From assembly GCA_015064635.1 (NCBI GenBank), contig SVRV01000019.1, positions 1-45,726 on the forward strand: a stretch of DNA of 45,726 nt. Reading direction: 5' to 3'. The stretch is from Oscillospiraceae bacterium (GTDB taxonomy: Bacteria; Bacillota; Clostridia; Oscillospirales; SIG627). The position numbers and the translations under genes are program-made. The notes beneath the pieces are model-generated. The model was not told where the DNA came from. It did not search any database and worked only from the letters and a program-made list of their open reading frames with translations. This document shows, piece after piece, positions 23,357 to 33,194 of the stretch (position 1 is the first letter of the stretch; each line of letters begins with the position of its first letter).

Positions 23357-24631
23357 ATGAAATATACAGAGTTAGACAGAGAATTGCTCGAAAAGGAATT
23401 CGAGTGTGTAAAGAAAGAATTTGACGCCCTTAAGGAAAAGGGGCTTCGCCTTGATATGTCAAGAGGAAAGCCTTCGGCAGAGCAGATATCGCTCTCGGAC
23501 GGTATGCTTTCTGTAATAAACGGAGAGGACTGTGTTTCAGGCTCAAACGATTACAGAAACTACGGAATTGTAGACGGAATCCCCGAAGCAAAGAAGCTTT
23601 TTGCTGACCTTATGGAATGTGAAAACGACGAAATAATCGTCTGCGGCAACAGCTCACTCAACATAATGTATGACACATTGATGAGAGCTATGGTATTCGG
23701 CATTGACGGAAATTCAACTCCCTGGGGAAAGCTTGACAAAGTTAAGTTCCTCTGCCCTGTTCCCGGATATGACAGACATTTCAGAATATGCGAGAAGCTT
23801 GGCATTGAAATGATAAACGTAGACATGACTCCCACCGGTCCCGATATGGACACTGTTGAAAAACTTGTAAGCGAGGATGAAAGCATCAAGGGCATTTGGT
23901 GTGTACCCAAGTATTCAAATCCCGACGGAATCACATTTTCCGACGAAACAGTAAAGCGTTTTGCCTCCCTTCGTCCCGCAGCACGGGATTTCAGAATATT
24001 CTGGGACAATGCTTACTGCGTTCACGACCTTTACGATACCCCCGATACGCTGACCAATCTCTTGAAGGAATGTAAAAAGGCAGGCAATGACGATTTGCCT
24101 TATATATTCGCTTCAACATCCAAAATATCATATCCCGGCTCGGGTGTTGCTGTCATTGTCTCAAGCAAAAACAATATTGCTCGCATCAAAGACCAAATAT
24201 CAACACAAACCATCGGTCACGATAAGATAAACCAATTAAGACACGTAAAATTTTTCCGCAACGTTGAAGGAATAATGGTGCAAATGAAGAAGCAGGCTGA
24301 TATAATGAGGCCTAAATTCGAGGTGGTTGTAAATACTCTCGAAAGGGAATTTTCGGAGAATACAATCGCAGAATGGACAAAGCCTAACGGAGGATATTTT
24401 GTCAGCGTTAACCTTCTTGACGGATGTGCAAAGCGTACAGTAAAGCTTTGTGCGGAAGCGGGAGTTAAGCTTACAGATGCAGGTGCCACATTCCCTTACG
24501 GAATTGACCCGAGAGACCGCAATATAAGAATCGCTCCCACATATCCCTCACTTGAGGAAATGAAGGGTGCAATTGAAATATTCTGCGTATGTGTTAAGCT
24601 TGCATCCCTGGAAAAACTCTTAAACAAATAA
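23357..24631 (+). CDS. Class I PLP-dependent aminotransferase (aspartate aminotransferase type Ic, MocR-like fold)
   Basis: 424 aa. Distinct blocks: GLRLDMSRGKPSAEQ at the N-terminus, NDYRNYGIVDGIPEAK, GNSSLNIMYD, CPVPGYDRHF, WCVPKYSNPDGI, FWDNAYCVHDLYD (Asp and Tyr for PLP), and the Schiff-base lysine in FASTSKISYPGSG. This pattern is the Asp_aminotransf (PF12897-type) subgroup found in actinobacteria and Clostridia rather than classical AspC. It probably interconverts aspartate and oxaloacetate with glutamate. AGAGGT precedes the ATG, and it follows the dipeptidase gene in one operon. Confidence 0.85.
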   Translation: MKYTELDRELLEKEFECVKKEFDALKEKGLRLDMSRGKPSAEQISLSDGMLSVINGEDCVSGSNDYRNYGIVDGIPEAKKLFADLMECENDEIIVCGNSSLNIMYDTLMRAMVFGIDGNSTPWGKLDKVKFLCPVPGYDRHFRICEKLGIEMINVDMTPTGPDMDTVEKLVSEDESIKGIWCVPKYSNPDGITFSDETVKRFASLRPAARDFRIFWDNAYCVHDLYDTPDTLTNLLKECKKAGNDDLPYIFASTSKISYPGSGVAVIVSSKNNIARIKDQISTQTIGHDKINQLRHVKFFRNVEGIMVQMKKQADIMRPKFEVVVNTLEREFSENTIAEWTKPNGGYFVSVNLLDGCAKRTVKLCAEAGVKLTDAGATFPYGIDPRDRNIRIAPTYPSLEEMKGAIEIFCVCVKLASLEKLLNK

Positions 24632-24637
24632 ATATAT

Positions 24638-24675
24638 AACGGCAAGACGGATAAAACCGCCTTGCCGTTTTTTTA
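24638..24675. terminator. Terminator between the aminotransferase and SipL-like genes
   Basis: Stem AACGGCAAG-x-CGG with CCG-x-CTTGCCGTT (24638-24669) with one mismatch, followed by seven T on the plus strand. The A-tract side may also act for the convergent minus-strand gene. Confidence 0.85.
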
Positions 24676-26205
24676 AGGTATAAGCATTACTCTTTTAGGC
24701 TTATCTCCCACTGCAATGGAATTTGCTTCGGCGAGTTCACGTATTCCCACACCGTAGCGCTTTCCGACGGTCCAGAGGGTATCGGTATCACAAGGATAGC
24801 AGAACACTGTTTCGTCGGAATGTGTATCCTGAGCTTCAATACTTACATCAGTAACATAAGTGGCGTCAACACTCTTATAAATATGCGCCAGCGTCATCAA
24901 ATCAAATGACACACTGAGTTCATCTCCGCTTACCGATGCATCGGTAAAGCCCGTCCATTGTGACATATCAAAGCCAAGCCCTTCGCTCATTCCGGAAACC
25001 TCGGCAGGTAAGTTCAACCTCACGGATATATCAAACACCTCGGATATTGCACTTAAATCATCCTCAGCCACTCCAATGCCTGAAATATTGACTCTGCAAT
25101 CGGCATAAAGCTCACCGTTTTCAAAATGAGTATCCCTGAGAGTCACCTTTGATTCTACTCCTTCAACTTCACTAAACTCCCTTTTTAACGGGAGTTTTTC
25201 TCTTATGGCAGTGTCCTCTCTGAGAGTACCTATATATTTCCTCAACTCTCCTTTTTCGTAAATGGGAGTAACCTTGCATCCGACACCGTATATATCCTCT
25301 GTCAGGGTGATGGGACAGCTCTCCTCTACAAGACAGTGGGCGCTGTAACAAATGTCCGCCTTCAGAATTCTGTTTTCTCCGAGAGAATCGGTGAGTATTT
25401 CATATTCCACACCCACTGGCAAAAGCTCGGCAACAACAGCAGCATCACTTATGGAATCTTCGGTTTCAATGCTTCCTTTCACCTCTATAGGCTGATAAAA
25501 GGAATGTATACCGCTGTCCCAGCCTTCCTCCGGAATATATATGCAAGAAATTCCCGCATTTCCCCAATAGCTTACACCGTTATCCGAAGCCTTTGCATTT
25601 TCAAGAGAAACCGAAAGTCCCACATAGAGTATTCTCTCCATGGGAGGACAGCTTTTGGGGAGCTTTATTTCCTCCGTAAGTCTTATCTCTTCATCCTTGA
25701 AGGACATTATTTGCATAACCTCGGCTTGTTTCTCCACAGTTTCCACTGTGTCACTTCCCTTTTCATAAAAATCAAAGGGGCTGTTTGCCCTGACGTCAAT
25801 ATTCAAGCAGATATCTGCTCTGACACTGATACGGCGGGGACTTTGTACCTTGCAAAATGAACTCTCGGTTGTAACCGAAGCAAAAGCAAATACGCTGTCT
25901 GCATCTACATCCGATACGTCGGTTTTTGAGCTGTCAAAAAGCTCAGACGTAACAAAGTAGCTTTCAGTTCCACCATTATCGGTGCGATATATTATATTGA
26001 AATATACCTTTCCCGATATATCGCAAAACAGCTGACCGTCTCTTACATATACCTTTTTGGAGGTAATACATGGAACGGCATCCGTCTTTATAATTCTTGA
26101 TATATCGGAACAGTAATCGGGAAGAGTGCACTCCTCCTCTACCCTCATCTTTCTTGATGCTTTGTAAATACAAGCGCTTTGAAAACATTTCTGAGTGTTA
26201 TTCAT
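24673..26205 (-). CDS. sipL: SPOCS (DUF3794) and LysM protein, SipL-like spore coat morphogenetic factor
   Basis: 510 aa. The body holds two to three SPOCS-type beta domains: first ECTLPDYCSDISRIIKTDA..., then EEIKLPKSCPPMERILYVG, then REKLPLKREFSEVEGVE. The C-terminal 45 residues form a LysM domain (FCYPCDTDTLWTVGKRYGVGIRELAEAN...). This order and length match Clostridioides difficile SipL, which binds SpoIVA and is needed for spore coat encasement. ATG 26205 is chosen, with AAGGAG 7 bases before it. It begins 31 bases after the glucan synthase stop, so the two are probably on one message, an unusual partner. The orthology claim rests on domain order only. Confidence 0.75.
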   Translation of the reverse strand: MNNTQKCFQSACIYKASRKMRVEEECTLPDYCSDISRIIKTDAVPCITSKKVYVRDGQLFCDISGKVYFNIIYRTDNGGTESYFVTSELFDSSKTDVSDVDADSVFAFASVTTESSFCKVQSPRRISVRADICLNIDVRANSPFDFYEKGSDTVETVEKQAEVMQIMSFKDEEIRLTEEIKLPKSCPPMERILYVGLSVSLENAKASDNGVSYWGNAGISCIYIPEEGWDSGIHSFYQPIEVKGSIETEDSISDAAVVAELLPVGVEYEILTDSLGENRILKADICYSAHCLVEESCPITLTEDIYGVGCKVTPIYEKGELRKYIGTLREDTAIREKLPLKREFSEVEGVESKVTLRDTHFENGELYADCRVNISGIGVAEDDLSAISEVFDISVRLNLPAEVSGMSEGLGFDMSQWTGFTDASVSGDELSVSFDLMTLAHIYKSVDATYVTDVSIEAQDTHSDETVFCYPCDTDTLWTVGKRYGVGIRELAEANSIAVGDKPKRVMLIP

Positions 26206-26236
26206 CTTGCTCTCCTTCAATCATTTTTGCTACATT

Positions 26237-29200
26237 TTATGTTAAAGGAGTTCTTTTATTCCTGTTTTCGTCCGAAATTCTCAAAATTAAATCACGGTAC
26301 CATGAAGCGCTTCCTGTATACCAGCTCCAACCACCATGTCCTGTGATATATACGTCTCCCGACAGAACATACGGCTCTGTTTTATAAATATCTCTGTCAT
26401 GAGAGTCAGGATTGATAATTTTTGCAAGAAGTTCCGCCCTTTTGGTGTTAAGGTCTTTTTTATCCGGAGCATAAAGATAAGCCAGTGCCGCCCAAACCGC
26501 AGCATGAGTGTACTGACCGCCGTTTTCTCTTATCCCCTCCGGATATGCCGACAGATAGCCTATTTCGGGATCGAATTTAGAAATAGGAGGTGTAAAAAGC
26601 TTGAATATTTGTGTCTCGCTGTCGTAAAGCTTTTCCCACATCGTATCAAGAGCAAGAGCAATGCGAGATACGTTGCCATCGCCTATAACAGCGTGACACA
26701 AGGTAGCAAAGCTCTGCGGTAGTGAGTCAATTTCAAAATACTCACTTCCTTCAACACCGAGTATTCTGCCGTCAGGCAAAAAAACCCTCGCATATCGGTC
26801 TGAAAAGAAAGCAAAGCCTTCAATACCTTCACGCACAGATAAAGAAAATTCGTTATAGCTGTTATCTCCGGTTACACGTGCATAAAGATGAATAACAATT
26901 CTGGCAAAAAAGCCAAGCCATACGCTTTCACTTCCCGCAGGCAGCATATTCATTCCGTCATTCCAATCACCGCCAAGTATATACGGCAATGAATGGGATC
27001 CGAGACCTCTTTTTATCAAAAGCTCAAGAGAAGATTTTAAATGATGATGAAGCGGATATTTTTCCGATGTGTGTTTTAAAATTTCATATCTGTCACGTTC
27101 AGTCATATCAAGCTCTTTGGATATAAGATACGGAGCCTCACAACACAGTATACTTTTGTCCTTTGTTCTTTCTATATACACAGAAGCGAGCCACACAAGC
27201 CAAAGATAATCATCCGAGCAATGAGTACGCACCCCACGTCCTTTGTGCCACCAGTGGCAAACGTCCCCCTCTTTATACTGATGTGCCGCCATTCTCAAAA
27301 TATAATTTTTTACGGTATTCGGGCATATATCAAGAAGCGTAAGACAATCTTGTGCCTGGTCTCTGAATCCCCACGCACCGCCCGACTGATATGGCCCGCT
27401 TCGGGCAAAAAACCTTGAAACAAGCACCTGATACGTCAAAAAGAGATTTTTTTCGTTTTTTAAAAGTTTATATACACTGTTGCGTGAAAGTGCATATACA
27501 TCAGAAAAACGGTGTGAAGAAAAATACTTCTTGACAGCTTCATAATGCGCTTCACTTCCTGCATACCCCAAGATAAATAAAACCTCTCCTCCTCTTTCAC
27601 ACATGACATTAATGTCGTTTGTATAACCTATTTCCTTTTCGAAAGGTGCTAAAACGTATGCGAAGCCTTTTGTCAGCGAATCCGAAAACGGATTTTTGAA
27701 TATAACGGAATTCTTTTCGTTCGAATAATATTCTGCCTTACAGCTTGGCTTAGGAAAATCGTCAAGTATCGGTAAGAATCTGTATATAAGGGAGAAATCT
27801 TCATCCTCTACTGTCACACTTATTGCCTTGAACATCAACGTGGGGTGTATGGCGACTCTGACACTGAAATGATGACCGATATACTCTGCCGTTCCGCAAG
27901 CAAAACGAGTTGCAAACGCAGAGGAACAAAGGTCTTTTTCTATCCCTTCTTTTTCTAAATATATTTTCTCCGAATACTTCCCGCCAACACTGTCATTCTC
28001 CCAAAAGGTAATCCTTGAAAGTCCTGAATTATATACCCAAGTGTTACCAAGTGCTCGGTGTGATAAAATTGTTCCAAAGGTAGGCGAGGCAATAACATGG
28101 TGCTGAAGAAGCGCAGGCTCACCTTTTATCAGCAACCCCTCTCCGTCTTCAACAAGACATTTTTCTTTTTTTAAAAGGCTTTCCGAATAAGGAAATTTTT
28201 TTACTCTATCGGCGGACGGATAAATACGTGTTGCAAGTGATGTCAGCATTTCATCCGAAACAATGTTTACATCAGCAAGTATAATTCCGCCCTCTCTGCC
28301 AAGTAGAAATGAGCTTTGCAGCTCGTTTATCAAGATCTCTGCCTCTCCCCTGCCTCCTCTCGAATATCCGCTGTTGTTAACCTCTATTATCATTTCATAT
28401 CTTATTCCGATAATATAGTGAAGCTTATGAGCTAAAATAAGCTTCGCCAGCTCCTCTCGACAAGCTCCCTCTTTAACAAGAAACACAGGCAAATTTCCCG
28501 ATATTCCCAAGGCATATATACTTCCTTTTCCGTATACCTTGGGAGATGCAGTTTTAACAGTCTTACTTTTTGACGGATGAAAAACAGACAGCAAAGCTTC
28601 TGCCATTTTATGGTCGATGCTGCCTCCCGAAGCGGTTTGGGCACTGTAATACAATTCCCTGACGAGCCTTATACTTCTCGACTCCGGAATTTGCAGTTCT
28701 TCTTTTGCATTACTCATTGCCTCGGCTTTTGTACGCCCAAAACCTACGACAAAAGTGGTACTTGTTCTATCAAAAAAATGGGACTTTACAAAAACACAGG
28801 GCGAGATTGGTATATTCTTTATTTCAGAAGACAGTGATTTGGTACAAGCATTTTTTATTGCTGTATTGCTGAACTCTTCCCCTTCAAATAACCGTTCTCT
28901 TGATGTCTCAAATTCGAAAGGTTTATTCGAAGCAACAGCAATGCATAAACTCTCTTCCCCTACACGTGTCAGATAAAGAACTTCGTCTTGAAATTCAGCT
29001 TTGAAAAAAAGCGAAGAAAAAGCAGGATGGGATTTGAATTTTAAATATGAAGTAAGCAAAGGCTGAAAATACAGTCCCACGTCTCCCTCACCGCCTATTG
29101 CCTCAAGTCTTATTCTTATAGCGGCACCGCGAGCAGATAAGTTTATAAATGCACGCAAGTTTTCCTGACGGTATTCGGCAAATCCGCCATCAAACATATA

Positions 29201-32200
29201 GCTGACGTCCGGTGATACTGTAGGAGAGGAAATTTCATCTCCTACTTTTGAAAACATATATATTCCGCATCCGTGTGTTTCGTCGAGAGGTCTTATTGCG
29301 CTGACCCTTTCATTTTTTCTCGTAATATCGAGGCTGAGTATTCCTCTTTCAAAAAGCAATGCTGATGTGTCTCTTCCCGTCAATGCAAAAACAGCTGCAT
29401 CTGTTCTAAGACTTGCGCGTACCCTTTCAACGTGAACACGCTTCTTTGGTTGCTCCGACTGCCGAATCTCCTCTTTTCTCACAGAGACAGCATCTGCGGG
29501 GACAGCTTCCTTTAACAGCTCGGAAACTGCTTTCATTTCTATATCACGCATAAACCGTTTCACAAAAATGTCATCAAAAACTGCATTGGCTGAAGCGATA
29601 ATACTCATTCCCACGTGGTGGCTCATAAAACTTTTTACCACCGACGGTCTGTTCCCTACACGCTCCTCGGTAAAGTCCATAGCTTCGTAAAACCCAAATT
29701 CTCCGTACATACCAATCTTCTCAAGGGTATCAAGATTTTTCATAACGTGGGGTATGTCGGCTTTCAGCATCAAAAAGGAAGAATACGGAGAGATTACTTT
29801 TTGAAGACTTCTCTCTACCCTTCTCGAAACAGATGGAATCCCAAAAGCTCTGTACTGATATCCAAGTGATTCATCAAAGGCAAAATATCCGCTTTCCGAT
29901 ATTCCGAATACAGTTTCATGTCCATATAAAGCAGAGCATTTCATTTGCTCGGAAAAAGTATAGCTGAGCGCCTCATGAGAAAAAGTGTTTTTATAAAGCG
30001 GCAGGAGCAAATGTGGCATAAAATATTCAAACGCCGTTCCACTCCAAGACAAAACTCCAATGCCCGACAAAGAGGTTTTGAGCGGTCTTGAAAGTGCTGA
30101 CCAATGGGAATCTTTCACTATTCCTCTTGCTATGGCATAATAATCTGTTGTTCTTGCCTCGCTCATATACATATCGTATACAATGGTATCTCGCTTCTCC
30201 GTATCGGTGAAAAAGCCAAGAGAGAATAAGTTTCTTGAGTTGTCAAACAAAAATCGGAAATCGGATTTTTCCTCAATAGCTTTTATTCTTGCTCTGATTT
30301 CTCTTATGCGTTTATCCTTCTTTTCGTACTCCCCAAGACCTTCAAAAAGTGCTACAAGACAGGTCACAAAATTTCCGGAATCAACCGTTGAAATATATTC
30401 CTGACCTATAACCTCAAGGGTAATGGTGTTATACCAATTATAAAGCTGTCCTCGGTATTTTGGCAGCCGTTCAACGGAGGATATTGATTTTTCAAGTCTG
30501 TCTGCGGCGGCTTCCGGCGTTATAAATTTAAAATCTAACGCCGCAAGAACCGAAAGCAAATACAAGCCTATATTTGTAGGAGAAGTGCGGCAGGCAACCT
30601 CTGACGAGGGAAAAACCGAAACATTATCGGGTGGCAGATAATTGTTTGAAGCGTCGGCGTATTTATCAAAGAATCCCCACATATCACGTGCGTATTTTGT
30701 AAGACGAGAAATACTTTTTGCAGAAATATGCTCCGATACCACCCGCTTGCCAAGGCAATGTACTATAAAAAAGAAGATGCACCATAAAATACCAAGAAGT
30801 TTGCATAGTGAAAGGCGTGCAAAAAACAGCATAAACGCACCGATAACAAAGGAAGGGAAAGTAAAGGTGAATAACTGCATAAAGCGGCTGCTTATCCCCT
30901 CTCCCTGACTGGCAGTAGTCCATTCCAAAAGCTTCTTCTTTGATACCTTCATGCGCCAAACCGATCTTAATATGGCATCAAAATTATTATACGCCGTAAA
31001 AGCAAGAGAAGAAAGGCGATACCCCAGCATGATACTCTCTCTTACAAGACCTGTAAGGGTGTCACCGAAAAAACGTCTTAAAATATTGGAAAGTGAGCCG
31101 TGAAAGGAAGCTCGCAAAATTTCATTTAATAAAGGAATAAAGCAAGGCAGTAAAAAGAAAAAAGACGCAAGTGTCATTCTTTCCGCACCGTACCACATAA
31201 GCAGAAAAAGTCCAGTAATTTGAAAAATCGGTACAGCAGAAATTAAAAAATTCATATAGAATGCAAATTTTTCAGAAGGAAGCATTGGGTTTTTACCTCC
31301 GCCGGGAAGCCTTCGTCCCGCAAAGGTCAATGCCTGAACATCGCCTCGCACCCAGCGGTGAGCTCTTTTATAATAAGAAAGGGCATTTGACGGAACAGAG
31401 TCAAAGAAGCAAATATCCGAAAGATACCCGGTACGCAGCCTTGTTCCTTCAAGTATATCGTGGCTGAGTATTATGCCGTCGGGAAAAGCCGTGGCAACGG
31501 TTTCGTAAAAGGCGTCAACCTCAAACATCCCTTTGCCGCAAAAAAGTCCTTTCCCGAACAACACACTGTTTAAATTAAAAATCGAAGAATGATAGCTATC
31601 AATTCCTCCCATTCCCGAAACGAGAGTAGAAAAGCGTGTTTTATGTGCAGATTCTATTGTATTTACAATGGCAGGCTGTAGAATTCCGAACCCTTTTTCC
31701 ACAACCTTTACACCATAACGCTCGCCGATTACGGGACGGTTTTGCGGATGCTCCATTGTGCCTACCATTTCGTTTAGTGCACCAAGCTCCATATCCGTAT
31801 CCGAATCAAGTGTGAGCACGTATTTTATTTCGGGAAGCTTTGCTCCGTACACTTCCAAAAAAGAAGCTTCACCCTTTAAAAGCTTTACCAGCTCAATTAT
31901 GGCTCCTCTTTTTCTTTCGTGAGATGTAAAAATTCCTTCTTTTTCGTTATATACACGCTCCCTTGTAAAAAGCACAAATTTTGAAGAATATAAATTATTC
32001 AGTCTTTCTACCTGTTTTTGAGCGGCTTTTATAATCCTGCCATCCTTCTCACTCCATTTGTTTTTGCTCTCGGGTAAATCCAACAATACTCCCCAAAAGA
32101 CATACTCATCTTTTCCTCTGCTACGTGTTTTCAAGCTTAAAGTTTCGAGGTGAGAAAACAGTTTTTCTATTTCCTCTTCGCTTGTACCAAGGGAAGCAAT

Positions 32201-33082
32201 GACACTCAATACAGCACTTTCTTTCGGTATCCTTGCCATATCGATACGGGGCAGGATCTCGCTCTCCCTAAAGCGTGCCACTATCGGTACAAATAAATCA
32301 AAAGCTGTTTGCCACAAAGGAAATACGGAAATTAAGCAAACTAAGAATAATACGGCTTTATTTAAAGCATCTCCCAAAAAAGATATCAAAATAAATTCCA
32401 GCAACAAAAAAATCATAACTGGTAAAATCAGCCATGCGCTCTCTCCTTTTTGAAAAGAAAGAAGCTCTCCTATGTGGCATCCTTTGTCTGCTGCCTCATC
32501 GGTTAAACGCTCACACCCCTCGGTAAATGTAAGTCCTCTTTTACGGGAATATTTCTTGATTTTTTCTTTGTATAACGCTTTGGTTTCTCTATCAAGCATC
32601 GGATAGATGCTATCTTTTCTGAGTATTCCTTCATATTTCAGATAACCGAGCAGAAACGGAGAATAATCAAACATTTGCAATGCCCTGATAATTTCGGGCG
32701 ATGAAATTTTTTCTTCATAAAGAAAAATAACAGCACTCTCGAAAAGGCAGTCCCTTACCGCTTCACACTCTTCAGAATCAAAATCATCGGACAACACCTC
32801 AAAAAAAGCTGAAAGATCGTCCGAAATGCTTTCCTTTGTCATGACTCCCATCAGCACGTCACAGTAAAACCTGAGTCTTTTTGACAATCTTTTTTGACGA
32901 GCTGCAGAGTATGCCTCATCTATCAAATAAAATGAGTCGTACAGCTCTCCGCTTCGCTTTTTTTCAGCACGTCTTTTTAGTCCTCCGTAAGCCTTGCCAA
33001 GAGATGTCCTTTTGTATTTTGAAAGGCTTTGTGCTTCATTTTTTGCTTTTATAAGTATCTCTTTTACCTTGCTCTTATCCAT
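26237..33082 (-). CDS. Cyclic beta-1,2-glucan synthase (GT84, GH189-like, GH94 domains)
   Basis: 2281 aa. After an N-terminal helical region come two membrane helices (about 214-265), then a GT84 processive glycosyltransferase domain: LDSDTDME (about 425), GKGMFEVDAF, SHDILEG (about 540) and YKRAHRWVRGDVQ (about 575-585). More membrane helices follow (about 610-780). From about 830 is the glycoamylase-like GH189 region (TSPTNIGLYLLSVLAALDF, LYNWYNTITLE), and the C-terminus is GH94 (QSGGAWGFRDQAQD about 1905; catalytic Asp in GGDWNDGMNM about 2040). Together these build, cyclise and trim beta-1,2-glucan from UDP-glucose. GGAG lies 6 bases before the ATG. The gene is intact. Confidence 0.92.
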   Translation of the reverse strand: MDKSKVKEILIKAKNEAQSLSKYKRTSLGKAYGGLKRRAEKKRSGELYDSFYLIDEAYSAARQKRLSKRLRFYCDVLMGVMTKESISDDLSAFFEVLSDDFDSEECEAVRDCLFESAVIFLYEEKISSPEIIRALQMFDYSPFLLGYLKYEGILRKDSIYPMLDRETKALYKEKIKKYSRKRGLTFTEGCERLTDEAADKGCHIGELLSFQKGESAWLILPVMIFLLLEFILISFLGDALNKAVLFLVCLISVFPLWQTAFDLFVPIVARFRESEILPRIDMARIPKESAVLSVIASLGTSEEEIEKLFSHLETLSLKTRSRGKDEYVFWGVLLDLPESKNKWSEKDGRIIKAAQKQVERLNNLYSSKFVLFTRERVYNEKEGIFTSHERKRGAIIELVKLLKGEASFLEVYGAKLPEIKYVLTLDSDTDMELGALNEMVGTMEHPQNRPVIGERYGVKVVEKGFGILQPAIVNTIESAHKTRFSTLVSGMGGIDSYHSSIFNLNSVLFGKGLFCGKGMFEVDAFYETVATAFPDGIILSHDILEGTRLRTGYLSDICFFDSVPSNALSYYKRAHRWVRGDVQALTFAGRRLPGGGKNPMLPSEKFAFYMNFLISAVPIFQITGLFLLMWYGAERMTLASFFFLLPCFIPLLNEILRASFHGSLSNILRRFFGDTLTGLVRESIMLGYRLSSLAFTAYNNFDAILRSVWRMKVSKKKLLEWTTASQGEGISSRFMQLFTFTFPSFVIGAFMLFFARLSLCKLLGILWCIFFFIVHCLGKRVVSEHISAKSISRLTKYARDMWGFFDKYADASNNYLPPDNVSVFPSSEVACRTSPTNIGLYLLSVLAALDFKFITPEAAADRLEKSISSVERLPKYRGQLYNWYNTITLEVIGQEYISTVDSGNFVTCLVALFEGLGEYEKKDKRIREIRARIKAIEEKSDFRFLFDNSRNLFSLGFFTDTEKRDTIVYDMYMSEARTTDYYAIARGIVKDSHWSALSRPLKTSLSGIGVLSWSGTAFEYFMPHLLLPLYKNTFSHEALSYTFSEQMKCSALYGHETVFGISESGYFAFDESLGYQYRAFGIPSVSRRVERSLQKVISPYSSFLMLKADIPHVMKNLDTLEKIGMYGEFGFYEAMDFTEERVGNRPSVVKSFMSHHVGMSIIASANAVFDDIFVKRFMRDIEMKAVSELLKEAVPADAVSVRKEEIRQSEQPKKRVHVERVRASLRTDAAVFALTGRDTSALLFERGILSLDITRKNERVSAIRPLDETHGCGIYMFSKVGDEISSPTVSPDVSYMFDGGFAEYRQENLRAFINLSARGAAIRIRLEAIGGEGDVGLYFQPLLTSYLKFKSHPAFSSLFFKAEFQDEVLYLTRVGEESLCIAVASNKPFEFETSRERLFEGEEFSNTAIKNACTKSLSSEIKNIPISPCVFVKSHFFDRTSTTFVVGFGRTKAEAMSNAKEELQIPESRSIRLVRELYYSAQTASGGSIDHKMAEALLSVFHPSKSKTVKTASPKVYGKGSIYALGISGNLPVFLVKEGACREELAKLILAHKLHYIIGIRYEMIIEVNNSGYSRGGRGEAEILINELQSSFLLGREGGIILADVNIVSDEMLTSLATRIYPSADRVKKFPYSESLLKKEKCLVEDGEGLLIKGEPALLQHHVIASPTFGTILSHRALGNTWVYNSGLSRITFWENDSVGGKYSEKIYLEKEGIEKDLCSSAFATRFACGTAEYIGHHFSVRVAIHPTLMFKAISVTVEDEDFSLIYRFLPILDDFPKPSCKAEYYSNEKNSVIFKNPFSDSLTKGFAYVLAPFEKEIGYTNDINVMCERGGEVLFILGYAGSEAHYEAVKKYFSSHRFSDVYALSRNSVYKLLKNEKNLFLTYQVLVSRFFARSGPYQSGGAWGFRDQAQDCLTLLDICPNTVKNYILRMAAHQYKEGDVCHWWHKGRGVRTHCSDDYLWLVWLASVYIERTKDKSILCCEAPYLISKELDMTERDRYEILKHTSEKYPLHHHLKSSLELLIKRGLGSHSLPYILGGDWNDGMNMLPAGSESVWLGFFARIVIHLYARVTGDNSYNEFSLSVREGIEGFAFFSDRYARVFLPDGRILGVEGSEYFEIDSLPQSFATLCHAVIGDGNVSRIALALDTMWEKLYDSETQIFKLFTPPISKFDPEIGYLSAYPEGIRENGGQYTHAAVWAALAYLYAPDKKDLNTKRAELLAKIINPDSHDRDIYKTEPYVLSGDVYITGHGGWSWYTGSASWYRDLILRISDENRNKRTPLT

Positions 33083-33102
33083 ATACTACTCCAAAAGAAT
33101 AA

Positions 33103-33108
33103 ATTATA
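33103..33108 (-). promoter_or_regulatory. -10 box of the glucan synthase gene
   Basis: TATAAT on the minus strand 20 bp before the start codon; the best -35 at 17 bp (TACTTT, 33126-33131) is weak, so an activator or an alternative sigma factor is possible. Confidence 0.4.
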
Positions 33109-33149
33109 AGGTAAGTATTTCCGTAAAAGTAAAATTTTATGCAAAATTT

Positions 33150-33186
33150 AACCGTGACGTCAGCGTGTTCTACTGTCGTCACGGTT
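33150..33186. terminator. Hairpin after the GH95 gene
   Basis: Stem AACCGTGACG (33150-33159) with CGTCACGGTT (33177-33186), extended by CAG/CTG after one mismatch. It lies 9 bases past the GH95 stop; the minus-strand T-run is broken. Confidence 0.65.
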
Positions 33187-33194
33187 ATTATCAG

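Noticed and set aside
33083..33194. Small gene between the glucan synthase and GH95 genes
   Set aside because: The gap contains a -10 box and a hairpin, and the frame crossing it has no ribosome site.
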